A stretch of DNA of 64,000 nucleotides from Curvibacter microcysteis (GCF_028649455.1 NZ_JAQSIO010000006.1:179242-243241); one strand, 5' to 3'. Numbered from the stretch's first letter, positions 40,767-50,382 are shown. Numbers and translations are program-made. Notes: generated by a model not told the origin, from the letters alone.

Positions 40767-42443
40767 ATGACCGACCGCCCCTGGCTCGACAGCTACCCCG
40801 AAGGGGTGCCTGCCGACATCGACCCTGCTCACTACGCCTCCCTCGTGGCGCTGCTGGAGGAGGGCTTCGAGAAAAACGCCAGCCGTGTGGCCTACAGCTT
40901 CATGGGCAAGGATGTGAGCTACGCCCAGGTCAACCGGCAAAGCCAGGCGCTGGCCGCCTACTTTCAAGGCCTGGGCCTGGTCAAGGGTGACCGCGTCGCG
41001 CTGATGATGCCCAACATCCACCAGTACCCGGTGTGCGTGGCTGCCGTGTTGCGCGCCGGTTTGGTGGTGGTCAATGTCAACCCGCTCTACACCCCGCGTG
41101 AGCTGGAGCACCAGCTCAAGGATTCGGGCGCCAAGGCGATCGTCCTGATCGAGAACTTTGCCACCACCTTGCAGCAATGCCTGGCGCACACGCCGGTCAA
41201 GCATGTGGTGCTGTGTGCCATGGGTGACGAGTTGGGTCTGCTCAAAGGAGCGCTGGTCAATTACGTGGTGCGCCATGTCAAGAAGATGGTGCCTGATTAC
41301 CAGTTGCCCGGTGCGGTGCGCTTTCGCGAGGCCATCAGCCAGGGCGCCCGCCTGAGCTTCAAGCGCCCGGAGATCCGCGCCGACGATGTGGCCTTGCTGC
41401 AGTACACCGGTGGCACCACGGGCATTTCCAAGGGGGCGGTGCTGCTGCACCGCAATGTGATTGCCAACGTGCTGCAGTCCGAGGCCTGGAATTCCCCGGT
41501 GATGAACCAGGTGCCTGCACACCAGCAGGTCACGGCGGTTTGTGCGCTGCCGCTGTACCACATCTTCGCCTTCACGGTGAGCATGATGCTGACCCTGCGC
41601 GTGGGCGGCAAGCTGATCCTGATCCCCAATCCGCGCGACCTGCCGGCGGTGCTCAAAGAGCTGAGCCGCCATGTGTTCCACAGCTTCCCGGCGGTCAACA
41701 CCTTGTTCAACGGCCTGGCCAACCACCCCGACTTCAACACCGTGGACTGGTCCAACCTCAAGGTGTCCGTGGGCGGCGGCATGGCCGTGCAAGGCGCCGT
41801 GGCCAAGCTCTGGCTGGAGAAAACCGGCTGCCCCATTTGCGAGGGCTATGGCCTGTCCGAAACCTCGCCGACCGTGGCCTGCAACCCGGTCACTTCCAAG
41901 GCCTACACCGGCACCATCGGCGTGCCCTTGCCCAACACCTTCTTGAAGCTGCTCGACGACGACGGTTTTGAAGTGCCCCTGGGCCAGCCCGGCGAGATCG
42001 CCATCAAGGGCCCGCAGGTGATGGCCGGATACTGGCAACGCCCTGATGAAACCGCCAAGGTCATGACCCCGGACGGTTTCTTTAAGACGGGTGACGTCGG
42101 TGTGGTCGATGAGAAAGGCTTCTTCAAGATCGTGGACCGCAAGAAGGACATGATCCTGGTCAGTGGTTTCAATGTCTACCCCAACGAGGTCGAAGAGGTG
42201 GTGGCCGACCTGGAGGGCGTGCTCGAGTGCGCGGCGGTGGGCGTGCCCGACGATAAGACCGGCGAGGCGGTGAAGCTGGTCATCGTGAAGAAAAGCCCCG
42301 ATCTGACGGAAGCCCAGGTGCGTGATTTCTGCCGCGCCAACCTGACCGGCTACAAGCAGCCGCGCTTGATCGAGTTCCGCACCGACCTGCCCAAGACCCC
42401 GGTGGGCAAAATCCTGCGGCGCGAACTGCGCGATAAGAAGTAA
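40767..42443 (+). CDS. fadD: Long-chain fatty acid-CoA ligase
   Basis: Protein of 558 residues of the adenylate-forming family, activating fatty acids to acyl-CoA with ATP. The P-loop is YTGGTTGISKGAV (from residue 213). GYGLSET, the hinge KTGDVGVVDEKGFFKIVDRKKDMI and the catalytic-lysine region KTPVGKILRRELR near the C-terminus are all present. GGAGAG lies 6 bases before ATG 40767. The frame is open upstream to 40533 but that stretch is intergenic. Its length and motifs match FadD of E. coli and pseudomonads. Confidence 0.94.
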   Translation: MTDRPWLDSYPEGVPADIDPAHYASLVALLEEGFEKNASRVAYSFMGKDVSYAQVNRQSQALAAYFQGLGLVKGDRVALMMPNIHQYPVCVAAVLRAGLVVVNVNPLYTPRELEHQLKDSGAKAIVLIENFATTLQQCLAHTPVKHVVLCAMGDELGLLKGALVNYVVRHVKKMVPDYQLPGAVRFREAISQGARLSFKRPEIRADDVALLQYTGGTTGISKGAVLLHRNVIANVLQSEAWNSPVMNQVPAHQQVTAVCALPLYHIFAFTVSMMLTLRVGGKLILIPNPRDLPAVLKELSRHVFHSFPAVNTLFNGLANHPDFNTVDWSNLKVSVGGGMAVQGAVAKLWLEKTGCPICEGYGLSETSPTVACNPVTSKAYTGTIGVPLPNTFLKLLDDDGFEVPLGQPGEIAIKGPQVMAGYWQRPDETAKVMTPDGFFKTGDVGVVDEKGFFKIVDRKKDMILVSGFNVYPNEVEEVVADLEGVLECAAVGVPDDKTGEAVKLVIVKKSPDLTEAQVRDFCRANLTGYKQPRLIEFRTDLPKTPVGKILRRELRDKK

Positions 42444-42525
42444 GTATTTCCTCACCTCTGGCGCCTTGTGGCGCTTTGTTCTGCAGCCTGTCTTTGACAT
42501 GGCTTGGCAGTGGAGTCAATTGCCC

Positions 42526-43287
42526 ATGTCCTTGGCCATCCTCAGTGCCTTGCCTCAAGAGCAGGCCGGCTTGCGCGCCCTGCTGACCGATGTCAGCGTG
42601 GTGTCCCGTGCGGGGCGCGAGTTTTGTGTGGGGCGCTGGCGCGATCAGCAAGACCTGGTGTTGGCGCTGTCGCGCATCGGCAAGGTCGCGGCGGCCACGA
42701 CGGCGACCACCCTGATCGAGCATTTTGGCGTGACGCGCATGGTGTTCAGCGGGGTGGCTGGCGGTTTGGGGCCCGGGGTGACGGTGGGTGATGTGGTGGT
42801 GGCCCGGGACTGCCTGCAGCACGACATGGACGCCTCGCCCCTGTTCCCCCGCCACGAGGTGCCTTTGTATGCGCGCGACCGCTTTGCCTGCGACGCCGAC
42901 ATGGCCGCGGGATTGTTGGCTGCGGCTCAGGGCTTGCGCGAGGGCGTGGCCCAGCATTTCGAAGCCCCGGTACGCCAACAGTACGGCCTGGACGCGATGC
43001 AGGTGCACAGCGGCTTGTTGATCAGTGGTGACCGCTTTGTCTCGGCCGCGGACGAGGCGCAGGCCTTGGTCCAGCGCCTGCCCCAGGCACTGGCCGTGGA
43101 GATGGAGGCGGCCGCCGTGGCCCAGGTTTGCCATGACTACGGGGTGCCGTTTGCGGCCCTGCGCACCATCTCAGACCGTGCAGACGACCAGGCGCATGTG
43201 GACTTTCCGGCGTTCTTGGAGGCGGTGGCCGGGCGCTGTACCACCCTCATCGTGCAGCGCTGGCTGGACGCGCAGGCGCCGGCCTGA
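42526..43287 (+). CDS. mtnN: 5'-methylthioadenosine/S-adenosylhomocysteine nucleosidase
   Basis: Protein of 253 residues of the nucleoside phosphorylase-like family. It cleaves adenine from methylthioadenosine and S-adenosylhomocysteine. E12 (ALPQEQAGL), the loop FSGVAGGLGPGVTVGDVVV, the ribose-contacting VEMEAAAVAQV (E192, E194) and the catalytic Asp D217 in RTISDRAD fit known MTAN enzymes. It has an insertion relative to the ~232-residue E. coli enzyme. ATG 42499 would add nine residues; 42526 has TGGAG 10 bases upstream. Confidence 0.9.
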   Translation: MSLAILSALPQEQAGLRALLTDVSVVSRAGREFCVGRWRDQQDLVLALSRIGKVAAATTATTLIEHFGVTRMVFSGVAGGLGPGVTVGDVVVARDCLQHDMDASPLFPRHEVPLYARDRFACDADMAAGLLAAAQGLREGVAQHFEAPVRQQYGLDAMQVHSGLLISGDRFVSAADEAQALVQRLPQALAVEMEAAAVAQVCHDYGVPFAALRTISDRADDQAHVDFPAFLEAVAGRCTTLIVQRWLDAQAPA

Positions 43288-43320
43288 GGCCTGGCCTGCA
43301 CCCGCCAGCCCAGGCTGGAT

Positions 43321-44307
43321 TTACTTGAGCCAGCCGCGCTTGCGGAAGTACAGCATCGGCACCACTGCCGACAAGGCCATCAGGCCCAGCGCATAGGGGT
43401 AGCCCATCGCCCAGTCCAGCTCAGGCATGAACTTGAAGTTCATGCCATAGATGCTCGCGATCAGTGTCGGGGGCAGCAGGGCCACGCTGGCCACCGAGAA
43501 GATTTTGATGATCTTGTTCTGGTTGATGTTGATGAAACCGACCGTGGCGTCCATCAAGAAGTTGATCTTGTCGAACAGAAACGCCGTGTGGTTGTCCAGC
43601 GACTCGATGTCGCGCAGGATTTGGCGTGCTTCTTCAAATTGCTCGGCGTTCAGCATGCGGCTGCGCATCATGAAGCTCACCGCGCGGCGGGTGTCCATCA
43701 CATTGCGCCGGATGCGGCCGTTCAAGTCTTCATGGCGGGCGATGGCGCCCAGCACCTCGCCGGCCAGCGAATCGGTCACATCGCCCGACAGCACCTGCTT
43801 GCCGGCTTTCTCGAGCTCGTCGTAAATGCCTTCCAGGGTGTCGGCCGAGTACTCGGCATCGGCGTCAAAGAGCTTGAGCAGCACTTCCTTGGCGTCTTCG
43901 ATCAGGCCCGGCGCCCGGCGCGCGCGCATGCGCAGCAGGCGGAACACCGGCACGTCCTCGTCGTGGATGGAGAACAGAACGCCCCGGCTTTTGAGGTCGG
44001 TGTTGTGCTGGTTCAGGATGAAGGCCACGCGCACGGTGCGCGGGGCATCGTCGTCGGCGATCAAGAAGTCACTGCGGATGTGCAGCTCGCCGTTGTCTTC
44101 TTCATAGAAGCGGGCGGACTCTTCGATGTCCTCGTCCATCGCGTCTTCCGGGATGGACAGGCCGTAGTACTGCTTGATCCAGCGCTTCTCTTCGACGGAG
44201 GGGGACTCCAGGTCGACCCAGATGGGCTGGAACTTAGAAAGCTCTTCCAGGGACTCGATTTCTTCCTGGAACAGGCGGCCATTGGCCAGCGTAAAGATGT
44301 TGAGCAT
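43321..44307 (-). CDS. corA: Magnesium/cobalt transporter CorA
   Basis: Protein of 328 residues. A long acidic and helical cytoplasmic domain precedes two C-terminal membrane helices with the hallmark YGMNF motif between them (ASIYGMNFKFMPE). The C-terminus is RKRGWLK, usual for CorA. It forms a pentameric divalent cation channel in the inner membrane. It is transcribed away from the diguanylate cyclase gene and ends convergent to the nucleosidase gene. Confidence 0.96.
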   Translation of the reverse strand: MLNIFTLANGRLFQEEIESLEELSKFQPIWVDLESPSVEEKRWIKQYYGLSIPEDAMDEDIEESARFYEEDNGELHIRSDFLIADDDAPRTVRVAFILNQHNTDLKSRGVLFSIHDEDVPVFRLLRMRARRAPGLIEDAKEVLLKLFDADAEYSADTLEGIYDELEKAGKQVLSGDVTDSLAGEVLGAIARHEDLNGRIRRNVMDTRRAVSFMMRSRMLNAEQFEEARQILRDIESLDNHTAFLFDKINFLMDATVGFININQNKIIKIFSVASVALLPPTLIASIYGMNFKFMPELDWAMGYPYALGLMALSAVVPMLYFRKRGWLK

Positions 44308-44443
44308 CGCGCGCTCCGTGGGTCATGGTTGCATTCGGGCGGGGGCGGGGTGGCTTTCAACCCCGATGCGGCCATGGGAGTTGAAAGCTACCAACTGGGG
44401 TAGGTTTCCAAGGCGATTGCTCCAAAAATTCAAAGGAGGAATT

Positions 44444-44527
44444 ATGGCACTGCAACATGTTGGGTTACTGGCACTTGGCGTAAATTGCAGGCACCATAAG
44501 CCGGCTGTGAGATGGCGTTGGCGCTGA
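44444..44527 (+). other. Possible 27-codon small ORF with strong ribosome site
   Basis: Within the 305-base gap between corA and the diguanylate cyclase, AAGGAGGA (44433-44440) is followed after three bases by ATG and a 27-codon frame. Its middle reads VGLLALGVNC. The LLALGVN segment is reminiscent of the start of glutamyl-tRNA reductase, but the frame soon ends with RWRWR, so it could be a gene fragment, a leader peptide or chance. The rest of the gap has no recognisable gene. Confidence 0.35.
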
Positions 44528-44612
44528 GGGCTGAAAATCACAAAGCCCACCCGGCGCAGCCCGCCAAGGCTTTGTTACATTGTTCTCAATGCCCTAGACA
44601 AGCGGAGTTTTC

Positions 44613-46910
44613 ATGCAGTTTCCTGGCCTGCCCGCCAACGAGGTTTTGCGTTTGCAGGCCGTGGAGGTCATGGCCCCGCTCTTGTCGCAGGTGCCGCCGG
44701 AGCTGGACCGCCTGAGCCGCTTGGCGGCCCGTCATTTCAAGGTGCCTCTGGCGGGTGTGACCTTGATTGGCAAGGAGGTGCAGCGGGTCTGCGCCTTGCA
44801 TGGTGCGGGTGTCGCCGTCCTGGAGGTGCCCCGGGAAGTCTCGTTTTGCGGCCATGCCATCTTGGGCGCCCAGACCCTGGTCGTGCCGGATGCCCGGCTC
44901 GACCCCCGCTTTGCCGGCAACCCCCTGGTGACCGCGCCCGATGGCATCGTGTTCTACGCGGGCTGCCCGGTGCGCAGCAGCCAAGGCTATGCCCTGGGGG
45001 CCTTGTGCCTGATCGATCGACAGCCCCGGCAACTCACGCCCCAGGACCTGGAAGACCTGCGCGAGTTTGCAGACCTGGTGGAGCAGTATTTCTGGGGCGT
45101 GGAGGCCTCCTTGCGCGCTCAGCGCTCGCAGGCGCAGTTTGAGCTCATCTTCAACCAGGCGGCTGTCGGCATGGCCTTGGTCACGCCGGATTGGCGTTGG
45201 TCCCGGGTCAACCCCCAGATGGAACGCCTGCTGGCCCGCCCTGCCGCTGACTTGTTGGGCGCCTCCCTGAGCCAGGTCCTTTACGAGACGAACCCCAGTC
45301 AGGTGCTGGGGGATCTGCAGGGGCTCCTGCAAAGTGCGCAGCCTACCCAGACCCGGGAGTTGCTCTGCCGTCGCCCCGATGGCTCCTTGGTGTGGTTCCT
45401 GGTGGGTGTTTCCTGCCTGCCGCCGTCCTGGGAAGAGGCGAGTGACCCAGGCTTGCACATTCTGGTGGCGACCGACATCACGGCCCGCAAGGTATCCGAG
45501 CAAGCCTTGGCTGTGTTGCAGCAGGAGCTCGAACACCGGGTCCATGAACGCACCCAGGAGCTGAGTCAGACCAATGCCCGGCTGAGTTTGGAGGTCGCTC
45601 AGCGCGAAGCGGCCCAGCAGGCCTTGCTGCAGGAGAAGGAGCATTTCCGCGCGACCCTGGCCAATGCTTCCGACGCCTTCATCGAGGTCGATGAGCAGGG
45701 TTGGGTCACCGATTGGAACCAGGCCGCCACGCAGACCTTTGGCTGGACGGCCACTGAAGCGGTGGGGCGCGCTCTGCAAGACCTGGTGGTGCCAGCTGGC
45801 CACCGCCAGGGGCACCGGCTGGGCTTTGCGCAGTTCCGCAGTTCGGCACTCCGCCCCCCGGGCAAGCACCGCTTTGAGGTGTTGGCCCAGCACCGGGATG
45901 GGCGCCTGTTTCCGGTGGAGCTGTCACTGAGCGAAAACCAGTTGGGCGCTCGCGTGCGGGTGAATGCTTTCTTGCATGACATCTCTGCCCGCAAGGCGGT
46001 GGAGCGTGAGCTGTTGACCAGCCGGGCGCGGCTGCGCTTGCTGGCCGACAACCTGCCCGCGCTGATTGCGTACGTGGATGAGCATCTGGTCTACCAGTTC
46101 AACAACCTGGCCTATGAGCATTGGTTTGGTCTGCCGGTGGATCAGATCGTGGGCCAGTCGGTGGAGCGGGTGCTGCACAGCGCCTTCTTCAAGCCCGACC
46201 GCGACTACCTGCGGCGGGCCCAGGCGGGTGAGTCGGTGACCTTTGACAGCCGAATCAGCACGGCCCGAGGGGAAATCCGTGTTCATACCGCCTTCGTGCC
46301 GGACACCGCCATGGAGGGCCCGCCTTTTGGCTTTTATATCCTGGCCCACGACGTCACCGAGCAGTATCAATTGCAACAGCGCCTGGCCCACGAGGCCAGT
46401 CATGACCCCTTGACGGGTTTGCCCAACCGCCGCGCCTTTTTGCAGCGCTTGGTGGAGGCGTTGGCCCGGGCGCGCCGCCAGCACAGCGGCTTGGCCTTGA
46501 TGTTTCTCGATGTGGACAGCTTCAAGCAGTACAACGACACCCACGGTCATGAGTTTGGAGATGCCGTGTTGCGCCACTTTGCGCGCACCCTCCAGGCCGT
46601 GGTGCGTGAGACCGACGGGGTGGCCCGATTGGCTGGCGATGAGTTCACCATCATTTTGGAGGGCTTGAGTCAGCCCTCCGAGCACGCTCGCCTGGTCGCG
46701 AGCAAGTTGATTGAACAATTGGCGCAGCCCGTGAGCCTGGGTGGGCACCGCATCCAACTGGCGGCCAGCATCGGCGTGGCCGTGACCGATGGCGGGGTGT
46801 CTGCAGAGGGGGAGCCCGCGTTGTCGGCGGAGATCTTGTTGTCCCGGGCCGATGCGGCCATGTACCGAGCCAAGGCCGCTGGCAAAGGACAGTTTGTGAT
46901 TGCGGGGTAG
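44613..46910 (+). CDS. Diguanylate cyclase with GAF and PAS sensor domains
   Basis: Protein of 765 residues with no membrane helix. Order: GAF (~20-160, with FCGHAIL and PDARLDPRFAGNPLVT), PAS (~170-305), a coiled-coil (~305-350), PAS (~350-460), PAS (~470-590), GGDEF (~595-765). The signature is AGDEF (674-678), an accepted active variant, and RETD (665-668) five residues before it is the product-inhibition I-site. It therefore probably makes c-di-GMP under feedback control. There is no EAL domain. Ligands of the sensors are unknown. The only other gene of c-di-GMP metabolism here is the EAL protein at the left end; BcsA is a potential target. Confidence 0.93.
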   Translation: MQFPGLPANEVLRLQAVEVMAPLLSQVPPELDRLSRLAARHFKVPLAGVTLIGKEVQRVCALHGAGVAVLEVPREVSFCGHAILGAQTLVVPDARLDPRFAGNPLVTAPDGIVFYAGCPVRSSQGYALGALCLIDRQPRQLTPQDLEDLREFADLVEQYFWGVEASLRAQRSQAQFELIFNQAAVGMALVTPDWRWSRVNPQMERLLARPAADLLGASLSQVLYETNPSQVLGDLQGLLQSAQPTQTRELLCRRPDGSLVWFLVGVSCLPPSWEEASDPGLHILVATDITARKVSEQALAVLQQELEHRVHERTQELSQTNARLSLEVAQREAAQQALLQEKEHFRATLANASDAFIEVDEQGWVTDWNQAATQTFGWTATEAVGRALQDLVVPAGHRQGHRLGFAQFRSSALRPPGKHRFEVLAQHRDGRLFPVELSLSENQLGARVRVNAFLHDISARKAVERELLTSRARLRLLADNLPALIAYVDEHLVYQFNNLAYEHWFGLPVDQIVGQSVERVLHSAFFKPDRDYLRRAQAGESVTFDSRISTARGEIRVHTAFVPDTAMEGPPFGFYILAHDVTEQYQLQQRLAHEASHDPLTGLPNRRAFLQRLVEALARARRQHSGLALMFLDVDSFKQYNDTHGHEFGDAVLRHFARTLQAVVRETDGVARLAGDEFTIILEGLSQPSEHARLVASKLIEQLAQPVSLGGHRIQLAASIGVAVTDGGVSAEGEPALSAEILLSRADAAMYRAKAAGKGQFVIAG

Positions 46911-47130
46911 ACGAGGGCGGAGGGCTCCGATGAGGCGTGCCGTAGCGCTTTGCTCGCCCTTGTCGGGCGTGCTGGCGAAGCCTGAATCCCCTAATTTGCC
47001 GTCTGTCCGCTGCGCCGTCAAGGCCTCATCCGTGCGCGCTGAGGGGGCTTCTGAGGGCTTTCCCGATAAGGCCCGAATTCCCATGACATCTTGATGAAAA
47101 CCAATTGCAATTCAAGGCACTCGGGCGCAT

Positions 47131-47148
47131 AGTGAATTCAAGTTCACT
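47131..47148. promoter_or_regulatory. Inverted repeat upstream of hpf, possible operator
   Basis: AGTGAA and TTCACT flank a six-base spacer about 70 bases before the hpf start; pairing extends one base further with a mismatch between. The 46911-47216 gap otherwise has no gene, and no convincing sigma54 or sigma70 promoter could be assigned. Confidence 0.4.
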
Positions 47149-47216
47149 GTATTTGTGTATCGCCATCCACCCGATCCCGGTGGCGTTTTCAACCCAGAGT
47201 GCATAGGAGGCTACTC

Positions 47217-47546
47217 ATGAACTTGACGATCAGCGGTCATCACCTCGAAGTCACACCCGCCTTGCGTAATTACGTGACGACCAAGCTGGACAGGATCACC
47301 CGGCACTTTGACCAAGTGGTCGATGTGAAGGTTTTGCTCACCGTTGAAAAGCAGAAGGAAAAGCAGCGCCGGCAGCGGGCTGAGTGCAACGTCCATGTCA
47401 AGGGCAACGACATGTTTGCCGAAAGCTCCCATGAAGATCTCTACGCCGCCGTGGATGAACTCATGGACAAGTTGGACCGCCAAGTGGTGCGTCACAAAGA
47501 CCGTGTGCAAGACCACCACCATGAGGCTGTCAAACGCCTGATGTGA
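47217..47546 (+). CDS. hpf: Ribosome hibernation-promoting factor, short form
   Basis: Protein of 109 residues of the HPF/YfiA (sigma54 modulation) family: [79 protein letters not shown]. It binds inactive ribosomes in stationary phase. TAGGAGG lies 6 bases before the ATG. It is followed by a strong terminator, then ptsN and hprK. The usual upstream rpoN is absent here and replaced by the diguanylate cyclase gene. Confidence 0.96.
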   Translation: MNLTISGHHLEVTPALRNYVTTKLDRITRHFDQVVDVKVLLTVEKQKEKQRRQRAECNVHVKGNDMFAESSHEDLYAAVDELMDKLDRQVVRHKDRVQDHHHEAVKRLM

Positions 47547-47581
47547 GTCCTGCCAGACATTTTTCCGTCTGACAAGCATCC

Positions 47582-47612
47582 AAAGCCGCTGTTGCAAATC
47601 AGCGGCTTTTTT
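47582..47612 (+). terminator. Intrinsic terminator of hpf
   Basis: AAAGCCGCTG and CAGCGGCTTT form a 10-base-pair stem with an eight-base loop, followed by T residues. It separates hpf from ptsN. Confidence 0.9.
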
Positions 47613-47684
47613 CATGCCAGTTGCATGCTGATGCGGGTTTTTCAGCGAAGCTGGATCGCGGGTGCATAATCCGGCTTACAAATC

Positions 47685-48152
47685 ATGAACCGTCTCGCGT
47701 CCATCCTCCCCGCCGCTCAAGTGCTTGTGAGCGTTGATGCCACCAGCAAAAAACGCGCTTTTGAAGAAGCCGGTTTGCTGTTCGAGAGCCTGCACGGCCT
47801 CAGCCGCGCCTTGATCACCGACAGCCTGTTTGCGCGTGAGCGCCTGGGCTCTACCGGCTTGGGTCATGGCGTGGCGATTCCACATGGGCGCATCAAGGGG
47901 CTCAAGTTCCCCATGGCGGCCGTGTTCCAGCTGGCCCAACCCATTGGCTTCGATGCGCCTGACGAGCAAGCCGTGGGTTTGCTGATCTTCTTGCTGGTGC
48001 CCGAGGCGGCCACGCAAAAGCACCTTGAAATCTTGTCCGAGATCGCCGAGTTGCTCAGTGACGCACCCTTGCGTGAGCGCATCAAGGCTTGCACCGATGC
48101 GGCTGAATTGCATCAGCTGATTGCCACTTGGCAGTCCACGCAGCCAGCCTGA
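47685..48152 (+). CDS. ptsN: Nitrogen-PTS EIIA component PtsN
   Basis: Protein of 155 residues. The phosphorylated histidine is H67 in GVAIPHGRI, and LGSTGLGHG and VPEAATQKHLEILSEIAELL are family segments. It is a regulatory phosphocarrier, not a sugar transporter; partners in other bacteria include potassium transport and phosphate sensing proteins. It lies 32 bases upstream of hprK, the conserved betaproteobacterial pair. CATAAT at 47665-47670 is a candidate -10 element. Confidence 0.96.
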   Translation: MNRLASILPAAQVLVSVDATSKKRAFEEAGLLFESLHGLSRALITDSLFARERLGSTGLGHGVAIPHGRIKGLKFPMAAVFQLAQPIGFDAPDEQAVGLLIFLLVPEAATQKHLEILSEIAELLSDAPLRERIKACTDAAELHQLIATWQSTQPA

Positions 48153-48184
48153 TCTCCTGACCTCTTTCGGAAGCGATCCCTGCC

Positions 48185-49135
48185 GTGAAACCCCATGTGG
48201 TCAGTGCCGATGTCCTGTTCGAGGAATTTCGTTCTGTTCTGAAATGGGAGTGGGTCGCGGGGCTGGGTGCCTCCGAGCGCCGCTTCGATGAGGTGGTGAT
48301 CCGCGCGGCCCGATCGGGTGCCGATCTGGTGGGCTACCTCAATTACATCCACCCTTACCGGGTGCAAATCCTGGGTGAGCGTGAAATCGCTTACCTGACC
48401 AACGCCACGCCTGAAGATTGTGCTCGACGCATTTCTCGCATCGTCACCTTGGAGCCGCCCGTGCTGGTGCTGGCCGACGGTCAGACGGCTCCCGACGCGC
48501 TGCTGTCCATGTGCGAGCGGGCGCAGATTCCGATGTTCGCCACCCACGAGTCCTCGGCGTTTGTGATCGATGTGCTGCGCGCTTATTTGTCCAAGCACTT
48601 TGCCGATCGCACCTCCATGCATGGCGTGTTCATGGACATTCTGGGGCTGGGTGTCATGATCACGGGCGAGTCGGGCTTGGGCAAGAGCGAGTTGGGCCTG
48701 GAGCTGATTTCGCGCGGCAACGGCCTGGTGGCCGACGATGCGGTCGACCTGTTTCGCATCAACCAGACCACCATCGAAGGCCGCTGCCCCGAGTTGCTGC
48801 AAAACCTGCTGGAAGTGCGTGGCATTGGTTTGCTCGACATCCGCGGCATCTTTGGCGAGACGGCGGTGCGCCGCAAGATGCGCCTCAAGCTCATCGTGCA
48901 TCTGGTGCGCAAAGAGACCATGGAGCGCGACTACGAGCGCCTGCCCTACGAGCCCCTGACCCAGGATGTGCTGGGCGTACCGGTGCGCAAGGTGGTGATC
49001 CAGGTCGTGGCCGGGCGCAACATCGCCGTGCTGGTTGAGGCGGCCGTGCGCAACACGATTCTCCAGCTGCGCGGCATCGACACCTACCAAGAGTTTGTTG
49101 AGCGCCACCGCCGCGCCATGGAACAAGAAGGCTGA
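48185..49135 (+). CDS. hprK: HPr kinase/phosphorylase
   Basis: Protein of 316 residues. The P-loop is GESGLGKS (161-168), and the family signature [18 protein letters not shown] follows near residues 209-226. It phosphorylates and dephosphorylates a serine of HPr; in proteobacteria without sugar PTS it probably acts with the PtsN regulatory branch. It ends about 100 bases from the convergent fur gene. Confidence 0.97.
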   Translation: MKPHVVSADVLFEEFRSVLKWEWVAGLGASERRFDEVVIRAARSGADLVGYLNYIHPYRVQILGEREIAYLTNATPEDCARRISRIVTLEPPVLVLADGQTAPDALLSMCERAQIPMFATHESSAFVIDVLRAYLSKHFADRTSMHGVFMDILGLGVMITGESGLGKSELGLELISRGNGLVADDAVDLFRINQTTIEGRCPELLQNLLEVRGIGLLDIRGIFGETAVRRKMRLKLIVHLVRKETMERDYERLPYEPLTQDVLGVPVRKVVIQVVAGRNIAVLVEAAVRNTILQLRGIDTYQEFVERHRRAMEQEG

Positions 49136-49205
49136 AGGCCTCTGTTGTGGCGCCAGTGGCCGGGTCGCTGACGGATCGCGTCGCAGCGGGGCCGCCGCGC
49201 CGCAA

Positions 49206-49224
49206 CAGGCGCTGACAGCGCCTG
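49206..49224. repeat. 19-base palindrome between convergent hprK and fur
   Basis: CAGGCGCTGACAGCGCCTG is a perfect inverted repeat around one central A. It lies between two converging genes and would fold in either transcript, but no T run follows, so it may be a bidirectional weak terminator. Confidence 0.5.
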
Positions 49225-49234
49225 CTTGTGAGGC

Positions 49235-49657
49235 TCAGCGGGTCTTGCTGGAGCAGGCCTCACACAGGCCATACAAAGACATGGCGTGGTCTTGCAGCAG
49301 CCAGTTTTTGGTCTTGGCCACCAGTTGCTGGCGGCGTTCAATCTCAGCGTCGTAAAACTCTTCCACCTTGCCGCAGCTGGTGCACACCAAGTGATCGTGG
49401 TGCTGGCCTTCGTTGAGTTCGTAAACGGCTTTGCCGCTCTCAAAATGGCTGCGGCTCAGGATGCCCGCTTGCTCGAACTGGGTCAGCACGCGGTAGACGG
49501 TGGCCAGGCCGATGTCCGATTGCTCTTGCAGCAGCACGCGGAACACGTCTTCGGCCGTCATGTGGCGCTGACGGCCCTTCTGGAACAGTTCCAGAATCTT
49601 CAGGCGTGGCAGGGTGGCTTTCAGCCCGGTATTTTTGAGTTCTTCGATATTGGCCAT
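49235..49657 (-). CDS. fur: Ferric uptake regulator Fur
   Basis: Protein of 140 residues. The winged helix includes [15 protein letters not shown] and [19 protein letters not shown]. Metal-site residues are visible as HHDH (86-89), C92-x-x-C95 and C132-x-x-C135. It represses iron uptake genes when loaded with Fe2+. It is divergent from bamE, as is common in proteobacteria. Confidence 0.97.
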   Translation of the reverse strand: MANIEELKNTGLKATLPRLKILELFQKGRQRHMTAEDVFRVLLQEQSDIGLATVYRVLTQFEQAGILSRSHFESGKAVYELNEGQHHDHLVCTSCGKVEEFYDAEIERRQQLVAKTKNWLLQDHAMSLYGLCEACSSKTR

Positions 49658-49741
49658 GAGAGGTCCTTAAGCCAGCGCACCAACCCGCTCTGACAGGCCC
49701 AGCCGCTACAATGGGTCGATCATATCGTTACCTCCCGATCC

Positions 49742-50302
49742 ATGTCTGCTTATTCCCTTCGCGGCGCCCGGCTGAGCCTGGCCCTGGTGCTGTGTGCTGG
49801 TGCAGTTGCTTGCGGCGCTCTTGACAGTGCGGGCAGCCGCTTTGCCACGGCCGTCACGCCCTATCGGATTGAGGTGGTGCAAGGCAATTTCGTGTCCAAG
49901 GAGCAAGTGGCGGCGCTGCAGACGGGCATGAACCGGCAGCAGGTCAAAGAGCTGCTGGGTTCGCCTTTGGTGGTCAGCGTGTTCCACTCGGACCGCTGGG
50001 ACTACGTGTTCACCCTGCGCCGCCAAGGCGTGGAGCCGCAATCGCGTCGTTTGAGTGTCTATTTCAGTGGCGACACGCTGGAGCGCTTTGAGGGCGACGA
50101 GATGCCCAGCGAGGCGGAATTTGTCTCCCAGCTCGACTCCCGGACCAAGTCCAAAAAGGTGCCGGTGCTCGAGGCTTCGGAAGAGGAATTGAAGAAATTC
50201 CCGGTGCCCAAGCGCCCGGCTGCTGCGGCGGCCAGTGGCTCAGCGGATCTGGTGGATGCCTCGGCGGTGTCGTACCCCCCGCTCGAAGGCCCCAAGCGCT
50301 GA
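49742..50302 (+). CDS. bamE: Outer membrane assembly lipoprotein BamE (OmlA/SmpA)
   Basis: Protein of 186 residues. The signal peptide ends in the lipobox AVAC (cysteine near residue 24). The BamE fold is seen in YRIEVVQGNFVSKEQVAALQTGMNRQQVKELLGSP, FHSDRWDYVFTLRR and RLSVYFSGDTLERFEGDEMPSE. The extended Lys/Pro/Ala-rich C-terminus is common in Burkholderiales. TACAAT at 49707-49712 is a likely -10 element. A CCAAGCG/CGCTTGG hairpin (50292-50309) spans the stop codon, and six T residues at 50356-50361 follow a second GC-rich stem. Confidence 0.94.
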   Translation: MSAYSLRGARLSLALVLCAGAVACGALDSAGSRFATAVTPYRIEVVQGNFVSKEQVAALQTGMNRQQVKELLGSPLVVSVFHSDRWDYVFTLRRQGVEPQSRRLSVYFSGDTLERFEGDEMPSEAEFVSQLDSRTKSKKVPVLEASEEELKKFPVPKRPAAAAASGSADLVDASAVSYPPLEGPKR

Positions 50303-50382
50303 CGCTTGGTGCGGTATCTGACCTCGGGGCCTGGATGGGGCGCTGAACCGGGGCCTTTTTTGACTGACAGGATGTAGACCAA

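Noticed and set aside
46911..47094. Short plus-strand ORF after the diguanylate cyclase
   Set aside because: No ribosome site, no recognisable sequence and codon use unlike real genes here.
47114..47132. Sigma54 promoter upstream of hpf (GGCAC...GC)
   Set aside because: The GG and GC doublets are one base too close together and the flanking bases do not match the -24/-12 consensus.
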